DNA of 64,000 nt from Glaciecola sp965658765 (GTDB taxonomy: Bacteria > Pseudomonadota > Gammaproteobacteria > Enterobacterales > Alteromonadaceae). The DNA is taken from positions 1 through 64,000 of the forward strand of contig CBFHTO010000005.1 of the NCBI GenBank assembly GCA_965658765.1, written 5' to 3'. The translations under genes were made by a program, and so were the position numbers. Position 1 is the first letter of the stretch, and each line of letters starts with the position of its first letter. This document shows positions 51,967 through 60,073 of this stretch, one piece after another. Below the pieces are notes generated by a model. It was not told the DNA's origin, made no database searches, and worked only from the letters and a program-made list of their open reading frames with translations.

Positions 51967-53475
51967 ATGATAAACACGGATACAAAGAAAACGCATATCG
52001 CCATTCTTGGGGGTGGTTCCGCCGGGTGGATGACCGCAGCTGCACTTAGCTCTCAGTTAAACTCAAATGCTTACAAAATCACATTAATTGAATCACCGAC
52101 CATCGGCACAGTTTCGGTGGGTGAAGCTACTATCCCAGGCATATTAGAATTTAATCAAATGCTAGGCATTGATGAACGCGACTTTCTATCTTTTACTAAA
52201 GGCAGCTTTAAGCTAGGGATCGTTTTCAAAGACTGGTTAAAGAAAGGCCAACAGTATATGCATCCTTTTGGTCCATATGGTGTAAATATGCAGGGTATAC
52301 CCTTCCACCATTATTGGTTAAAAAACCAAGCAAAGGACCACACTACCGAACTCAGTGATTTGAGTATTGAATATTGCGCCGCTAAACACGACCGATTCAG
52401 CCATCCAAACCCGCAAAGTCGCTCTCCCCTAGCGAATATAAAATATGCATATCATTTCGACGCTACCTTATATGCTGAGTTTCTAAATAACTTGGCAGTG
52501 TCGAAAGGCGTGCATCATATACAAGACACATTACTTAAGGTACACAAATCGGATGATGAAACCATCCATTCGTTAGAACTAGCGTCTGGCAAAAATGTTA
52601 CCGCTGATCTATTTATCGATTGTTCTGGCTTTAAGGGGCGTTTGATAGAACAAGAATTGCATGTTCAATATGAGGATTGGCGAAAATACCTCCCCTGCGA
52701 TAGTGCAATCGCTGTTCCGAGCAAAAGTCTAGAAGACCTTAAACCGTATACCATCGCGAGCGCACACGAAAACGGATGGCAATGGCAAATCCCGTTGCAA
52801 CATAGAGTTGGTAATGGTTTTGTCTATTCGAGTCAGTTTATATCCGAACAAAAAGCAAGTGAACAATTACTGCAAAGACTTCCCTCAGAAGCACTTGATG
52901 AACCGCGAAAACTTACTTGGGTTAATGGAAAGCGCAAACAAGTTTGGAAAGGAAACTGTATTGCCATTGGCTTATCTGCTGGCTTTATTGAACCACTGGA
53001 ATCCACCGGCTTACAGTTGATTCAATCGTCAATTATGCGGCTATTATCAATGTTTCCTCGATTCCCTGTTTCCGAAAAACTTAGACAAAGCTTCAATGAC
53101 TACACTAATGAAGAGATAGATCGCATCCGAGATTTTGTTATCTTGCATTACGTTGCAAGCGAGCGAAAGGACTCAGATTTTTGGCAATACTGCAATGAAA
53201 TAGACATACCTGAAGGACTAAAACACAAAATCGAACTATATCAGGCAAGTGGAAACATATACCGAGACAATAACGAGTTATTTAATGAAATTAGTTGGTT
53301 CTCAGTACTGAACGGGCAAGGGATCAAAGCCAAAACGTATCATCCCTTCGTTGATAATATGCCATCAGAAAACTTAGCAAAAAACATAAAAGTGATAAAA
53401 GGCGCAATGCAGGAAGCTGTCAACACCATGTCCGATCATAAAGCCTATTTAAACGCTTATCTTAATCAACAATAA
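51967..53475 (+). CDS. Tryptophan-halogenase-like flavoprotein
   Basis: 502 residues with the flavin-dependent halogenase signatures: FAD motif G-G-G-S-A-G-W (15-21), V-G-E-A-T-I-P-G, the conserved Lys in F-K-L-G-I-V-F, and W271-Q-W-Q-I-P276, matching WxWxIP. Genes of this type often lie beside TonB receptors in Caulobacter-, Xanthomonas- and Alteromonas-like bacteria; a few, such as BrvH, brominate indole in vitro, but their native role is unclear. Here it is 15 bp upstream of the amidase/beta-lactamase fusion and co-transcribed with it, so it is part of the muropeptide locus, not a secondary-metabolite cluster. Confidence 0.88.
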   Translation: MINTDTKKTHIAILGGGSAGWMTAAALSSQLNSNAYKITLIESPTIGTVSVGEATIPGILEFNQMLGIDERDFLSFTKGSFKLGIVFKDWLKKGQQYMHPFGPYGVNMQGIPFHHYWLKNQAKDHTTELSDLSIEYCAAKHDRFSHPNPQSRSPLANIKYAYHFDATLYAEFLNNLAVSKGVHHIQDTLLKVHKSDDETIHSLELASGKNVTADLFIDCSGFKGRLIEQELHVQYEDWRKYLPCDSAIAVPSKSLEDLKPYTIASAHENGWQWQIPLQHRVGNGFVYSSQFISEQKASEQLLQRLPSEALDEPRKLTWVNGKRKQVWKGNCIAIGLSAGFIEPLESTGLQLIQSSIMRLLSMFPRFPVSEKLRQSFNDYTNEEIDRIRDFVILHYVASERKDSDFWQYCNEIDIPEGLKHKIELYQASGNIYRDNNELFNEISWFSVLNGQGIKAKTYHPFVDNMPSENLAKNIKVIKGAMQEAVNTMSDHKAYLNAYLNQQ

Positions 53476-53490
53476 ACGAGTTCAATTGTC

Positions 53491-55989
53491 ATGTCTTTTC
53501 TTAAACGTCTATTCTTTATTCTCATCGGCACGGGCCTTTTGCTAAGTTGCACGACTACCAAATACACTGAACTACCTTCAAGTAACCATAGTTTTCGAGT
53601 TAAATCACTGATAATGCATTTTACAGCGGTAAACTACGAGGATTCGGTGAAGTATCTCGTCAAAGAAGGTGGAGGAGTAAGCTCACATTACTTAATCCCG
53701 CAAATCGATGATGACACTTATCCTGGTACTAAAATAGAAGTGTTACAACTAGTTGATGAAAATAACCGCGCATGGCATGCAGGCGTGAGTTATTGGCAGG
53801 GTCGAGAAGGCTTAAATGACTCTTCTATAGGGATCGAAATTGTCAACGTTCCAAAATGCTTCGAACGAGAGGTACCAAAAGGTTTCATTAAACCAAAATC
53901 AATGTGTATTTTTCCTGAATTCGAAAATCAACAAATAGAACTTTTAATTGAATTAAGTAAAGACATCTTAGCTCGTAACCCTGATATCGAACCCACAGCG
54001 GTGGTCGGTCATTCAGATATTGCCCCTTCACGCAAAAACGATCCTGGTCCACGATTTCCTTGGCAGAAACTTTATGAAGCAGGCATTGGCGCATGGTACG
54101 ACGACGAGACTGTCGCTAAATACTGGCGTCAATTTAATCAAAAGCCTCTACCTATTGGACTGCTCCAACAGGCATTAAATACTTACGGTTATGGAATTTT
54201 CCAAACGGGTGTTATGGACAAGCAAACACAAGATGTGCTTGGTGCTTTTCAAATGCACTTTTTACCTTGGCAGGTCGATAACAAAGCCAATAGTCAAACT
54301 TCTGCTACCATTTTTGCCTTGCTCGAAAAATATTTTCCAGAACGACTTGAAGCCTTGCTTGGTGCTTATGAGAATTATCAGGAGCATGCAAAGAATGTCG
54401 GACGCGCTCAGCAAAATCAATTAAATTTTTCTTTCTTATATGACGAGGCAACTAAAGGACGTAGTCAAAAGCGCGCATTTATCGGGGACAGTAAAAAGAC
54501 TACCCTTAAAATAAAAGCTGAAAACATTAAAAGCGCTCAGATTTTTATTAACAATCAACAATTAAAGCTCAGCGAAGTGTTCAACAAGCAAGGAGTCTTT
54601 GAATACGATATTACTAAGCGGGTGGTAAGCGGTCTAAATTCACTTGAGGTTAAAGATCTAATACCCCACGCTCATCATAGTTCGAGCAAAGATAAACAAG
54701 AAAATACAAGCCAGGTAAGTTCAGACGCAAACTTAACAATCAGTATCTCTTTTCCGAGCCTTCACGCCAAAAAAAGCGCCAAAACATACGATTTTTCCAA
54801 GTTAGATAAGATGATTAATCAAGATGTAAGCTCAGGGTTTCCTGGCGCAGCAATACTCGTGGTACACAAAGGTGAAATTATCAAACGAAGTGCGTATGGC
54901 TATGCTAACAAATACTCATCTGACGAATCCTTGCTTGTAAATCCAGGCGCAATGTCACCAGAAACCTTATTTGACTTAGCTTCAAACACCAAAGTATTTG
55001 CAACGACCCTAGCGATTATGAAACTCGTCGATGAAGGAAAAATCAATCTTTATTCGCCGCTCGCAAACTATCTGGCAGAATACCAAGGCAGTGGCAGGGA
55101 TACGCGCACTGTTTCAGATTTACTCAGCCATGCCTCCGGTTATACGAGTAGTTTTGAGTTTTACAAAGACATTAACAGCAACAACTACTGGTACTCTCAA
55201 GATAAAGCCTTGACGGAAGAATTACTGCTAACTGCGTTGCCCTTTGTCGAACCAAGGCGCCAAACTCAACGCTACAGTGACACCAATTTTATGATCCTTG
55301 GTGCGCTGGTTGAGCGTGTCACAGGCATGCCACTTGATGTTTATGTTGAACAAGAAATTTATGCAAAGCTTGGACTTACTAATACCTTATTTACACCACT
55401 TCAAAAGGGGATCTCATCACAAAATGTTGCCGCTACTGAAATCTACGGCAACACACGTAAAGGCACGGTCGATTTTCCAAATATTCGAAGTGGCGTATTA
55501 AGAGGCGAAGTACACGACGAAAAAGCCCATTATGCTATGCAAGGTGTGGCTGGACACGCGGGCTTGTTTTCAAATGTGGATGAGCTTGCCATTCTTGCAC
55601 AAATGCTATTAAACGAGGGCGGATATGGCAGTTATTATTTTGCAAGTCCTACTGTGGTAAGGCGATTTACGCACCCTGATCATATAGATGACTCGATTGG
55701 CTTAGGATGGCGCCTTGCGTCTGATGAAACAACTTGGCACTTTGGCCCTTATGCAAGTAGCAGGGCTTTCGGTCACACGGGTTGGACTGGCACCGCTTCA
55801 GTCATAGATCCTGAACTAGATCTCATTGTGATTTATCTAAGCAATAAACGCCACTCTCCGATCGTTGAACAGTCTGGAAATATAAGGTTCACAGGCAACG
55901 ATTACGATAGCGCCCGTTATGGAAAAGTAATGACGCAGGTTTATGAAGCAATTTTATCTGCAAATGCAAAACATAAATCGAAGCATTGA
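53491..55989 (+). CDS. Lipoprotein fusing AmiD-type amidase to an AmiE/YfeW-like beta-lactamase-fold domain
   Basis: 832 residues. Lipobox L-L-L-S-C (Cys20). Amidase_2 domain (about 35-195) with probable zinc ligands H43, H174 and D184 (G-H-S-D-I-A-P, D-P-G-P-R-F-P-W) and a peptidoglycan-binding helix bundle (about 205-275), as in E. coli AmiD. After a linker, a serine hydrolase domain (about 435-825) has S498-N-T-K501, Y595-S-D-T-N and H762-T-G, like E. coli YfeW/PBP4B and B. subtilis AmiE. Both halves should cut peptidoglycan stem peptides or the MurNAc-L-Ala bond. YfeW is next to murQP in E. coli and amiE is in the B. subtilis mur operon, supporting the assignment. Confidence 0.85.
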   Translation: MSFLKRLFFILIGTGLLLSCTTTKYTELPSSNHSFRVKSLIMHFTAVNYEDSVKYLVKEGGGVSSHYLIPQIDDDTYPGTKIEVLQLVDENNRAWHAGVSYWQGREGLNDSSIGIEIVNVPKCFEREVPKGFIKPKSMCIFPEFENQQIELLIELSKDILARNPDIEPTAVVGHSDIAPSRKNDPGPRFPWQKLYEAGIGAWYDDETVAKYWRQFNQKPLPIGLLQQALNTYGYGIFQTGVMDKQTQDVLGAFQMHFLPWQVDNKANSQTSATIFALLEKYFPERLEALLGAYENYQEHAKNVGRAQQNQLNFSFLYDEATKGRSQKRAFIGDSKKTTLKIKAENIKSAQIFINNQQLKLSEVFNKQGVFEYDITKRVVSGLNSLEVKDLIPHAHHSSSKDKQENTSQVSSDANLTISISFPSLHAKKSAKTYDFSKLDKMINQDVSSGFPGAAILVVHKGEIIKRSAYGYANKYSSDESLLVNPGAMSPETLFDLASNTKVFATTLAIMKLVDEGKINLYSPLANYLAEYQGSGRDTRTVSDLLSHASGYTSSFEFYKDINSNNYWYSQDKALTEELLLTALPFVEPRRQTQRYSDTNFMILGALVERVTGMPLDVYVEQEIYAKLGLTNTLFTPLQKGISSQNVAATEIYGNTRKGTVDFPNIRSGVLRGEVHDEKAHYAMQGVAGHAGLFSNVDELAILAQMLLNEGGYGSYYFASPTVVRRFTHPDHIDDSIGLGWRLASDETTWHFGPYASSRAFGHTGWTGTASVIDPELDLIVIYLSNKRHSPIVEQSGNIRFTGNDYDSARYGKVMTQVYEAILSANAKHKSKH

Positions 55990-56002
55990 GTTATGCTATC
56001 TT

Positions 56003-56056
56003 ATTAGGGCCTGTTAATTTTCAACATGCCCTAGGGTCTGTTTTACAGGGCCTAAT
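56003..56056. repeat. Nested inverted repeats upstream of the NhaC-type gene
   Basis: The outer arms ATTAGGGCCTGT and ACAGGGCCTAAT pair at 11 of 12 positions. An inner alternative hairpin, AGGGCCTGTT / AACATGCCCT (56006-56032, 9 of 10), and a second one to its right can also form. The unit AGGG-C/T-CTGTT occurs twice directly. It could be an attenuator between the two genes or a genomic palindromic repeat. Confidence 0.6.
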
Positions 56057-56092
56057 ATTTGACGTTTAACAATAAGAAAAACAGGAACTATT

Positions 56093-57469
56093 TTGGATTG
56101 GTTTAGCATTCTCCCTCCCATCGTTGCCATTGCTATTGTGCTTTGGAAAAAAGAAGTCATCTTGGCTTTGTTGCTTTCTGTTTTTGCATCAGAGCTTTTG
56201 CTGCTGATATCAGGAGCTTCTGGCTCTTCGGTTTTGTTTGCCCCAATCAATACCATCGAACGAGTGGTCAGTACCGTCGGTGAACCAGGCAACGCGCGTA
56301 TTCTATTATTTAGCTTATTAGTAGGAGCCTTGCTAGCGTTTATAAGAGACTCGGGCGGCGTTGCAGCTTTTGTAGAGAAATTGATTTCTTCCGGCATAGC
56401 AAAAACTAAACGACGAGCGGGTGGCATAACGATGTTTACTGGTGTAATCGTATTTATTGAGTCGAATTTAAGTGTCTTAACAGCTGGAATTATGGCTCGC
56501 GGATTGTTCGACAAATTTAAAATGAGCCGAGCACGTTTGGCATATGTTATTGACTCCACGAGTGCACCTGTTTGTATTCTAATTTTGCTTAACGGATGGG
56601 GCGCATACATTTTGGGTTTACTAAGCGCATACGAACTACCTGAAAACGCGTTGGTCGTGTTATGGAGTACGTTGCCATATAATGTCTACGCATGGCTTAC
56701 TCTTGTATTTGTGGCTTATACTATCTTTGCTGACAAAGTGCATGGTCCGATGAAAGAAGCCGAGCAAAAGCTCGAAAGAATAGACAGTAATATTGAAATA
56801 GCAAAAGCAAGCAAAGCAAGATACATGGTTGCACCTCTCACTGTCATGATAGTAGGTATGGTTGCTTTCATGTTTTACACTGGCGATGGCGACATTACTC
56901 AAGGCAGTGGCAGCCGTTCTGTACTCTATGCGACTTTTTTGGCCTGTATTGTAGGATATTCGATGGTCATCATGAGTAAGCAACAAGGCCATCAAGGCGC
57001 ATTCAAACTCGGCTTTAATGGTATGAGTGAACTACTGCCTTTAGTCAGTATTGTTATGCTATCCATAAGCCTTGGCAGCAGTCTAAAAGAATTGGGTACA
57101 GGCGTATTTGTAGCCGGCATTGTGGGAGACTATTTGCCGATTTTCTTAGTCGCACCGATGTTGTTTCTCGCAGGAGGAATAATTTCGTTTACTACGGGCA
57201 CCTCTTGGGGCACCTTTGCGATTCTTATTCCAATAGGTATGCCACTTGTTCAGGCTCTTGGCTTGCCGCCAGAACTTATATTGGCAGCAATATTAGGTGG
57301 AGGGATCTTTGGTGACCATTGCTCTCCTATTTCAGACACAACAGCAGTATCTTCCTTAGCCGCAGGTTGTGACTTACTAAACCATGTAAAAACGCAACTG
57401 CCTTACGCTTTAACAGCAGGTGCTCTGACGATCGTTGCTTACATAGCACTGAGTGTGTTGATGATATAG
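56093..57469 (+). CDS. NhaC-family Na+/H+ antiporter or sodium-coupled exchanger
   Basis: 458 residues with about 11-12 transmembrane helices and NhaC-type motifs: F-S-L-L-V-G-A-L-L-A-F, F-I-E-S-N-L-S-V-L-T-A-G, F-T-T-G-T-S-W-G-T-F-A-I-L-I-P-I and G-G-G-I-F-G-D-H-C-S-P-I-S-D-T-T. The start is a TTG at 56093, with AGGA upstream and a membrane-insertion-like beginning (D-W-F-S-I-L-P-P). Some family members exchange Na+ or H+ for organic acids. Its position after the amidase fusion suggests it could restore the Na+ gradient used by the symporter or export a product such as lactate; this is an inference. Confidence 0.82.
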   Translation: MDWFSILPPIVAIAIVLWKKEVILALLLSVFASELLLLISGASGSSVLFAPINTIERVVSTVGEPGNARILLFSLLVGALLAFIRDSGGVAAFVEKLISSGIAKTKRRAGGITMFTGVIVFIESNLSVLTAGIMARGLFDKFKMSRARLAYVIDSTSAPVCILILLNGWGAYILGLLSAYELPENALVVLWSTLPYNVYAWLTLVFVAYTIFADKVHGPMKEAEQKLERIDSNIEIAKASKARYMVAPLTVMIVGMVAFMFYTGDGDITQGSGSRSVLYATFLACIVGYSMVIMSKQQGHQGAFKLGFNGMSELLPLVSIVMLSISLGSSLKELGTGVFVAGIVGDYLPIFLVAPMLFLAGGIISFTTGTSWGTFAILIPIGMPLVQALGLPPELILAAILGGGIFGDHCSPISDTTAVSSLAAGCDLLNHVKTQLPYALTAGALTIVAYIALSVLMI

Positions 57470-57493
57470 GGGGCGCATTATGTGGCTTAACGC

Positions 57494-57907
57494 TCATGTT
57501 GCAAAAAGACTACGCGGATCGTTAAAATATTTAAATTCAAGTGCGTTACCCGCAAAGTCGTAAACGAAAAACGTACCCTGTTCGCCAACCTCACCCTCAA
57601 AGCGAATGTAGGGCTCGATTTCAAACGCCACCTTGTGTTGTCTGAGAGCTTCAGCGGTATTTGTCCAATTTACTTTGTCCATGACCAAACCAAAATGAGG
57701 TACTGGGACGGCTTTATTGTCAACTTCATTTGGCTTAACGGGGCTTGGCATTTTACCCACAAGATGCGTCACTAATTGATGACCAAAAAAGTTCCAATCG
57801 ACCCAGCAGGTGTCGCTGCGCCCCTGTTCACAGTGAAGGATATCACCATAGAAATGCTTAGCTTTATCTAAATCATCAACTGGAATGGCTAAATGAAAAG
57901 GGTACAT
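57494..57907 (-). CDS. VOC-family (glyoxalase-like) protein
   Basis: 137 residues from the ATG at 57907, with AGGTGAG ideally spaced; a GTG four codons earlier abuts the stop of the preceding gene. Two beta-alpha-beta-beta-beta modules fit the vicinal-oxygen-chelate fold, with H-x-A-I-P-V-D-D-L-D-K-A-K-H-F-Y at the start and F-G-L-V-M and G-N-A-L-E-F-K later. Metal-binding His and Glu are plausible. It is translationally coupled to the aldehyde dehydrogenase; a lyase or isomerase, substrate unknown. Confidence 0.78.
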   Translation of the reverse strand: MYPFHLAIPVDDLDKAKHFYGDILHCEQGRSDTCWVDWNFFGHQLVTHLVGKMPSPVKPNEVDNKAVPVPHFGLVMDKVNWTNTAEALRQHKVAFEIEPYIRFEGEVGEQGTFFVYDFAGNALEFKYFNDPRSLFAT

Positions 57908-57919
57908 ATCAATACTCAC

Positions 57920-59368
57920 CTACTTTAAAAAGCGCTTTAAGACCCAAAGCTTTAACTTATTGAAAGGCATGTAGCGCAATGAATTTTCAAAACTAAAGCT
58001 GCGGCGCATTACTGACTTTTGATGCGAAAAAGCATCGAAACCAAATTTGCCATGATAACGACCCATACCGCTTGTACCAACACCACCAAAAGGCAATTTA
58101 GGGTTGAGCATAAACATACTGGTATCGTTGATGCACATTGAACCTGCACTCACTCGCTGAACAAATTTTTGCTCAAAGTCTGAGTCTTCGGTAAACAAGT
58201 AAGCTGCTAGCGGTTTAGCGCGAGCGCGTATAAATTCGAGCATGTCACTGCGACCATTAAAACTAACTATGGGCAGTATCGGCCCAAATATTTCTTCCTG
58301 CATGATTGGACTATTGGGGTCAGGGTTAACGACTATTGTCGGCGCTAAATAACGATTTTCAATATTGTATTCCCCTCCAAAGACTACGTTTTGATTGTCC
58401 AAATATGACACAAGTCGCTCACAATGACGGGAATTAACTACTCGTCCATAGAAGCGATTTTTTTGCGGATCTTTCTTGTATTGTCTCGTGATCACTTTCT
58501 TTAGCTCATCTACAACATTGTCTAACTGGCTGTGGTGAACCATTAAATAGTCTGGCGCTATACATGTTTGCCCTGCATTCATAAACTTGCCCCAACTTAT
58601 TCTGTTAAGCGCAGTTTTCAAATTGATGTTTTTGTCGATGATACAAGGACTTTTACCACCTAACTCTAAGGTCACCGGTGTTAAATGCTTTGCTGCAGCA
58701 TTCATCACGATCTTGCCAACTCGCTCGCCACCAGTGTAAAACACGTGGTCAAAGGGCATCTCTAGCAATTGAGACGTCGGTTCTTGGCCTCCCTCTACCA
58801 CTGCAATTGCATTCATATCTAAATATTTAGGAAGAAGCTCTGCAATCAGTTTAGACGTTTGTGGTGCCAGTTCAGAAGGCTTTACCACTGCACAGTTACC
58901 TGCTGATATCGCCGCTAGCATCGGACTCAACGACAATTGAAACGGATAGTTCCAGGCACCAATGACAAGGCAAGTTCCAAGTGGCTCTGCCTGTATGTAA
59001 CTCTTAGCAGGAAAGGCAAGCATCGGCGTTGAATGTCTTTGAGGCTTCATCCATTTTTCGAGGTTTTTTAATAAAAATTGTGCGTCTTTTATGAGGTAGC
59101 CGATTTCGGTTAAGAAAGCTTCTTCATATGACTTATGTAGATCTTTATTTAGCGCTTCAGCAATGGCTTTTTCTTCATTTTTAAGTAGTGACAGAAACGC
59201 TGTAAGCTGACGCTTTCTCCATGATGCAGAGCGCGTAGCACCACTGGCAAAGTAAGTATCAAGTTTTTCTTTAACCTGTTTTATCTGTAAAGCGAGCATC
59301 GAATCTGTCTCGGATAAAGACTCAGGTTGTTGGTTCAAACTCACAACTGATGCGACTTTATTACTCAT
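57920..59368 (-). CDS. Aldehyde dehydrogenase (coniferyl-aldehyde-dehydrogenase type)
   Basis: 482 residues of the class-3-like ALDH family. It has N-Y-P-F-Q-L-S-L-S-P-M, the NAD motif F-Y-T-G-G-E-R-V-G, catalytic Glu in E-L-G-G-K-S-P and the nucleophile Cys in A-G-Q-T-C-I-A-P-D-Y. The C-terminal hydrophobic/basic tail (L-K-L-W-V-L-K-R-F-L-K) is typical of membrane-associated members acting on fatty or aromatic aldehydes. It is followed immediately by a VOC-family gene. Confidence 0.9.
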   Translation of the reverse strand: MSNKVASVVSLNQQPESLSETDSMLALQIKQVKEKLDTYFASGATRSASWRKRQLTAFLSLLKNEEKAIAEALNKDLHKSYEEAFLTEIGYLIKDAQFLLKNLEKWMKPQRHSTPMLAFPAKSYIQAEPLGTCLVIGAWNYPFQLSLSPMLAAISAGNCAVVKPSELAPQTSKLIAELLPKYLDMNAIAVVEGGQEPTSQLLEMPFDHVFYTGGERVGKIVMNAAAKHLTPVTLELGGKSPCIIDKNINLKTALNRISWGKFMNAGQTCIAPDYLMVHHSQLDNVVDELKKVITRQYKKDPQKNRFYGRVVNSRHCERLVSYLDNQNVVFGGEYNIENRYLAPTIVVNPDPNSPIMQEEIFGPILPIVSFNGRSDMLEFIRARAKPLAAYLFTEDSDFEQKFVQRVSAGSMCINDTSMFMLNPKLPFGGVGTSGMGRYHGKFGFDAFSHQKSVMRRSFSFENSLRYMPFNKLKLWVLKRFLK

Positions 59369-59681
59369 GTGGCGTCTTTCCTTTTTAAAGATTTGAGTTA
59401 CAGCTTTAGATGTAGATTATCAAAGAACGAACTTAGGTTCTATCGCTAGAGCTTTACTTTAAATACACCTAACGAGTGCAAAAAGATTGCTCACATAAGT
59501 GATTTGGGGGCTTACGATAAAAACCAGAACTCTAAACCCATCATTTAGATTGGTCGGTAACGTAGAAATACCTAAGCGTGCTTTTATTAGCGCTCGCATT
59601 AATATTCTTGTTGATACTCTTGCGAATGTTTTTTACAACATTCTTGTCAACATTCGTACCCATACTCGAGCCAGTTATTGA
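59369..59681. other. Intergenic region between the aldehyde dehydrogenase and DUF1244 genes
   Basis: A 313-bp A/T-rich stretch upstream of the ALDH gene. No reading frame in it looks like a real protein. It should hold the ALDH promoter, but I see no strong sigma-70 site. Short partial repeats of an ACATTC/TTGT type lie near 59630-59660. Confidence 0.4.
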
Positions 59682-59981
59682 TTACTTTTTTGCAGCTTGT
59701 CGTTTTTCAAATGCAGCTTGTTGTTCTGGCGTTGCTTTCGTTTGGTATTTATCTTTGTACTCTGAATACGGCATACCATACACGTGCTCTCGCGCCGCCT
59801 CATAATCTATGTCTACACCGCGTTCTTGCGCCTCTGCAGAGTACCACTTAGCTAGACAATTTCGACAAAAATCTGCGACGATCATTAGGTCAATATTTTG
59901 AACATCTTTGTTTGCATCTAAATGTGAAAGCATACGTCTAAAAGCAGCTGCTTCAATTTCAGTTTGTGTTTCTTTATTCAT
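59682..59981 (-). CDS. DUF1244 family protein
   Basis: About 99 residues from the ATG at 59981, chosen by similarity to remembered homologues (M-N-K-E-T-Q-T-E-I-E-A-A-A-F-R-R); an in-frame ATG ten codons earlier is possible. The conserved core is A-D-F-C-R-N-C-L-A-K-W-Y and Y-G-M-P-Y-S-E-Y-K. The family is a small helical protein of proteobacteria with unknown function. The C-x2-C pair could bind metal. It lies between the ALDH and the molybdenum-cofactor genes. Confidence 0.88.
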   Translation of the reverse strand: MNKETQTEIEAAAFRRMLSHLDANKDVQNIDLMIVADFCRNCLAKWYSAEAQERGVDIDYEAAREHVYGMPYSEYKDKYQTKATPEQQAAFEKRQAAKK

Positions 59982-60073
59982 GTTGATTTCTTTTTTATTT
60001 AAAGTAGTCATCTTACGTTACACCTTCGCGACTTGCGGCGAGCTAGCATCACAGCACCTATAAGCAATCCACT

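Noticed and set aside
51967..53475. Halogenase-like gene taken as a sign of a natural-product biosynthetic cluster
   Set aside because: No synthase, carrier-protein or tailoring genes are nearby; the neighbours are a TonB receptor and peptidoglycan enzymes.
59499..59805. Short plus-strand reading frames in and after the gap left of DUF1244
   Set aside because: They have no ribosome sites, are low in complexity and partly antisense to the DUF1244 gene.
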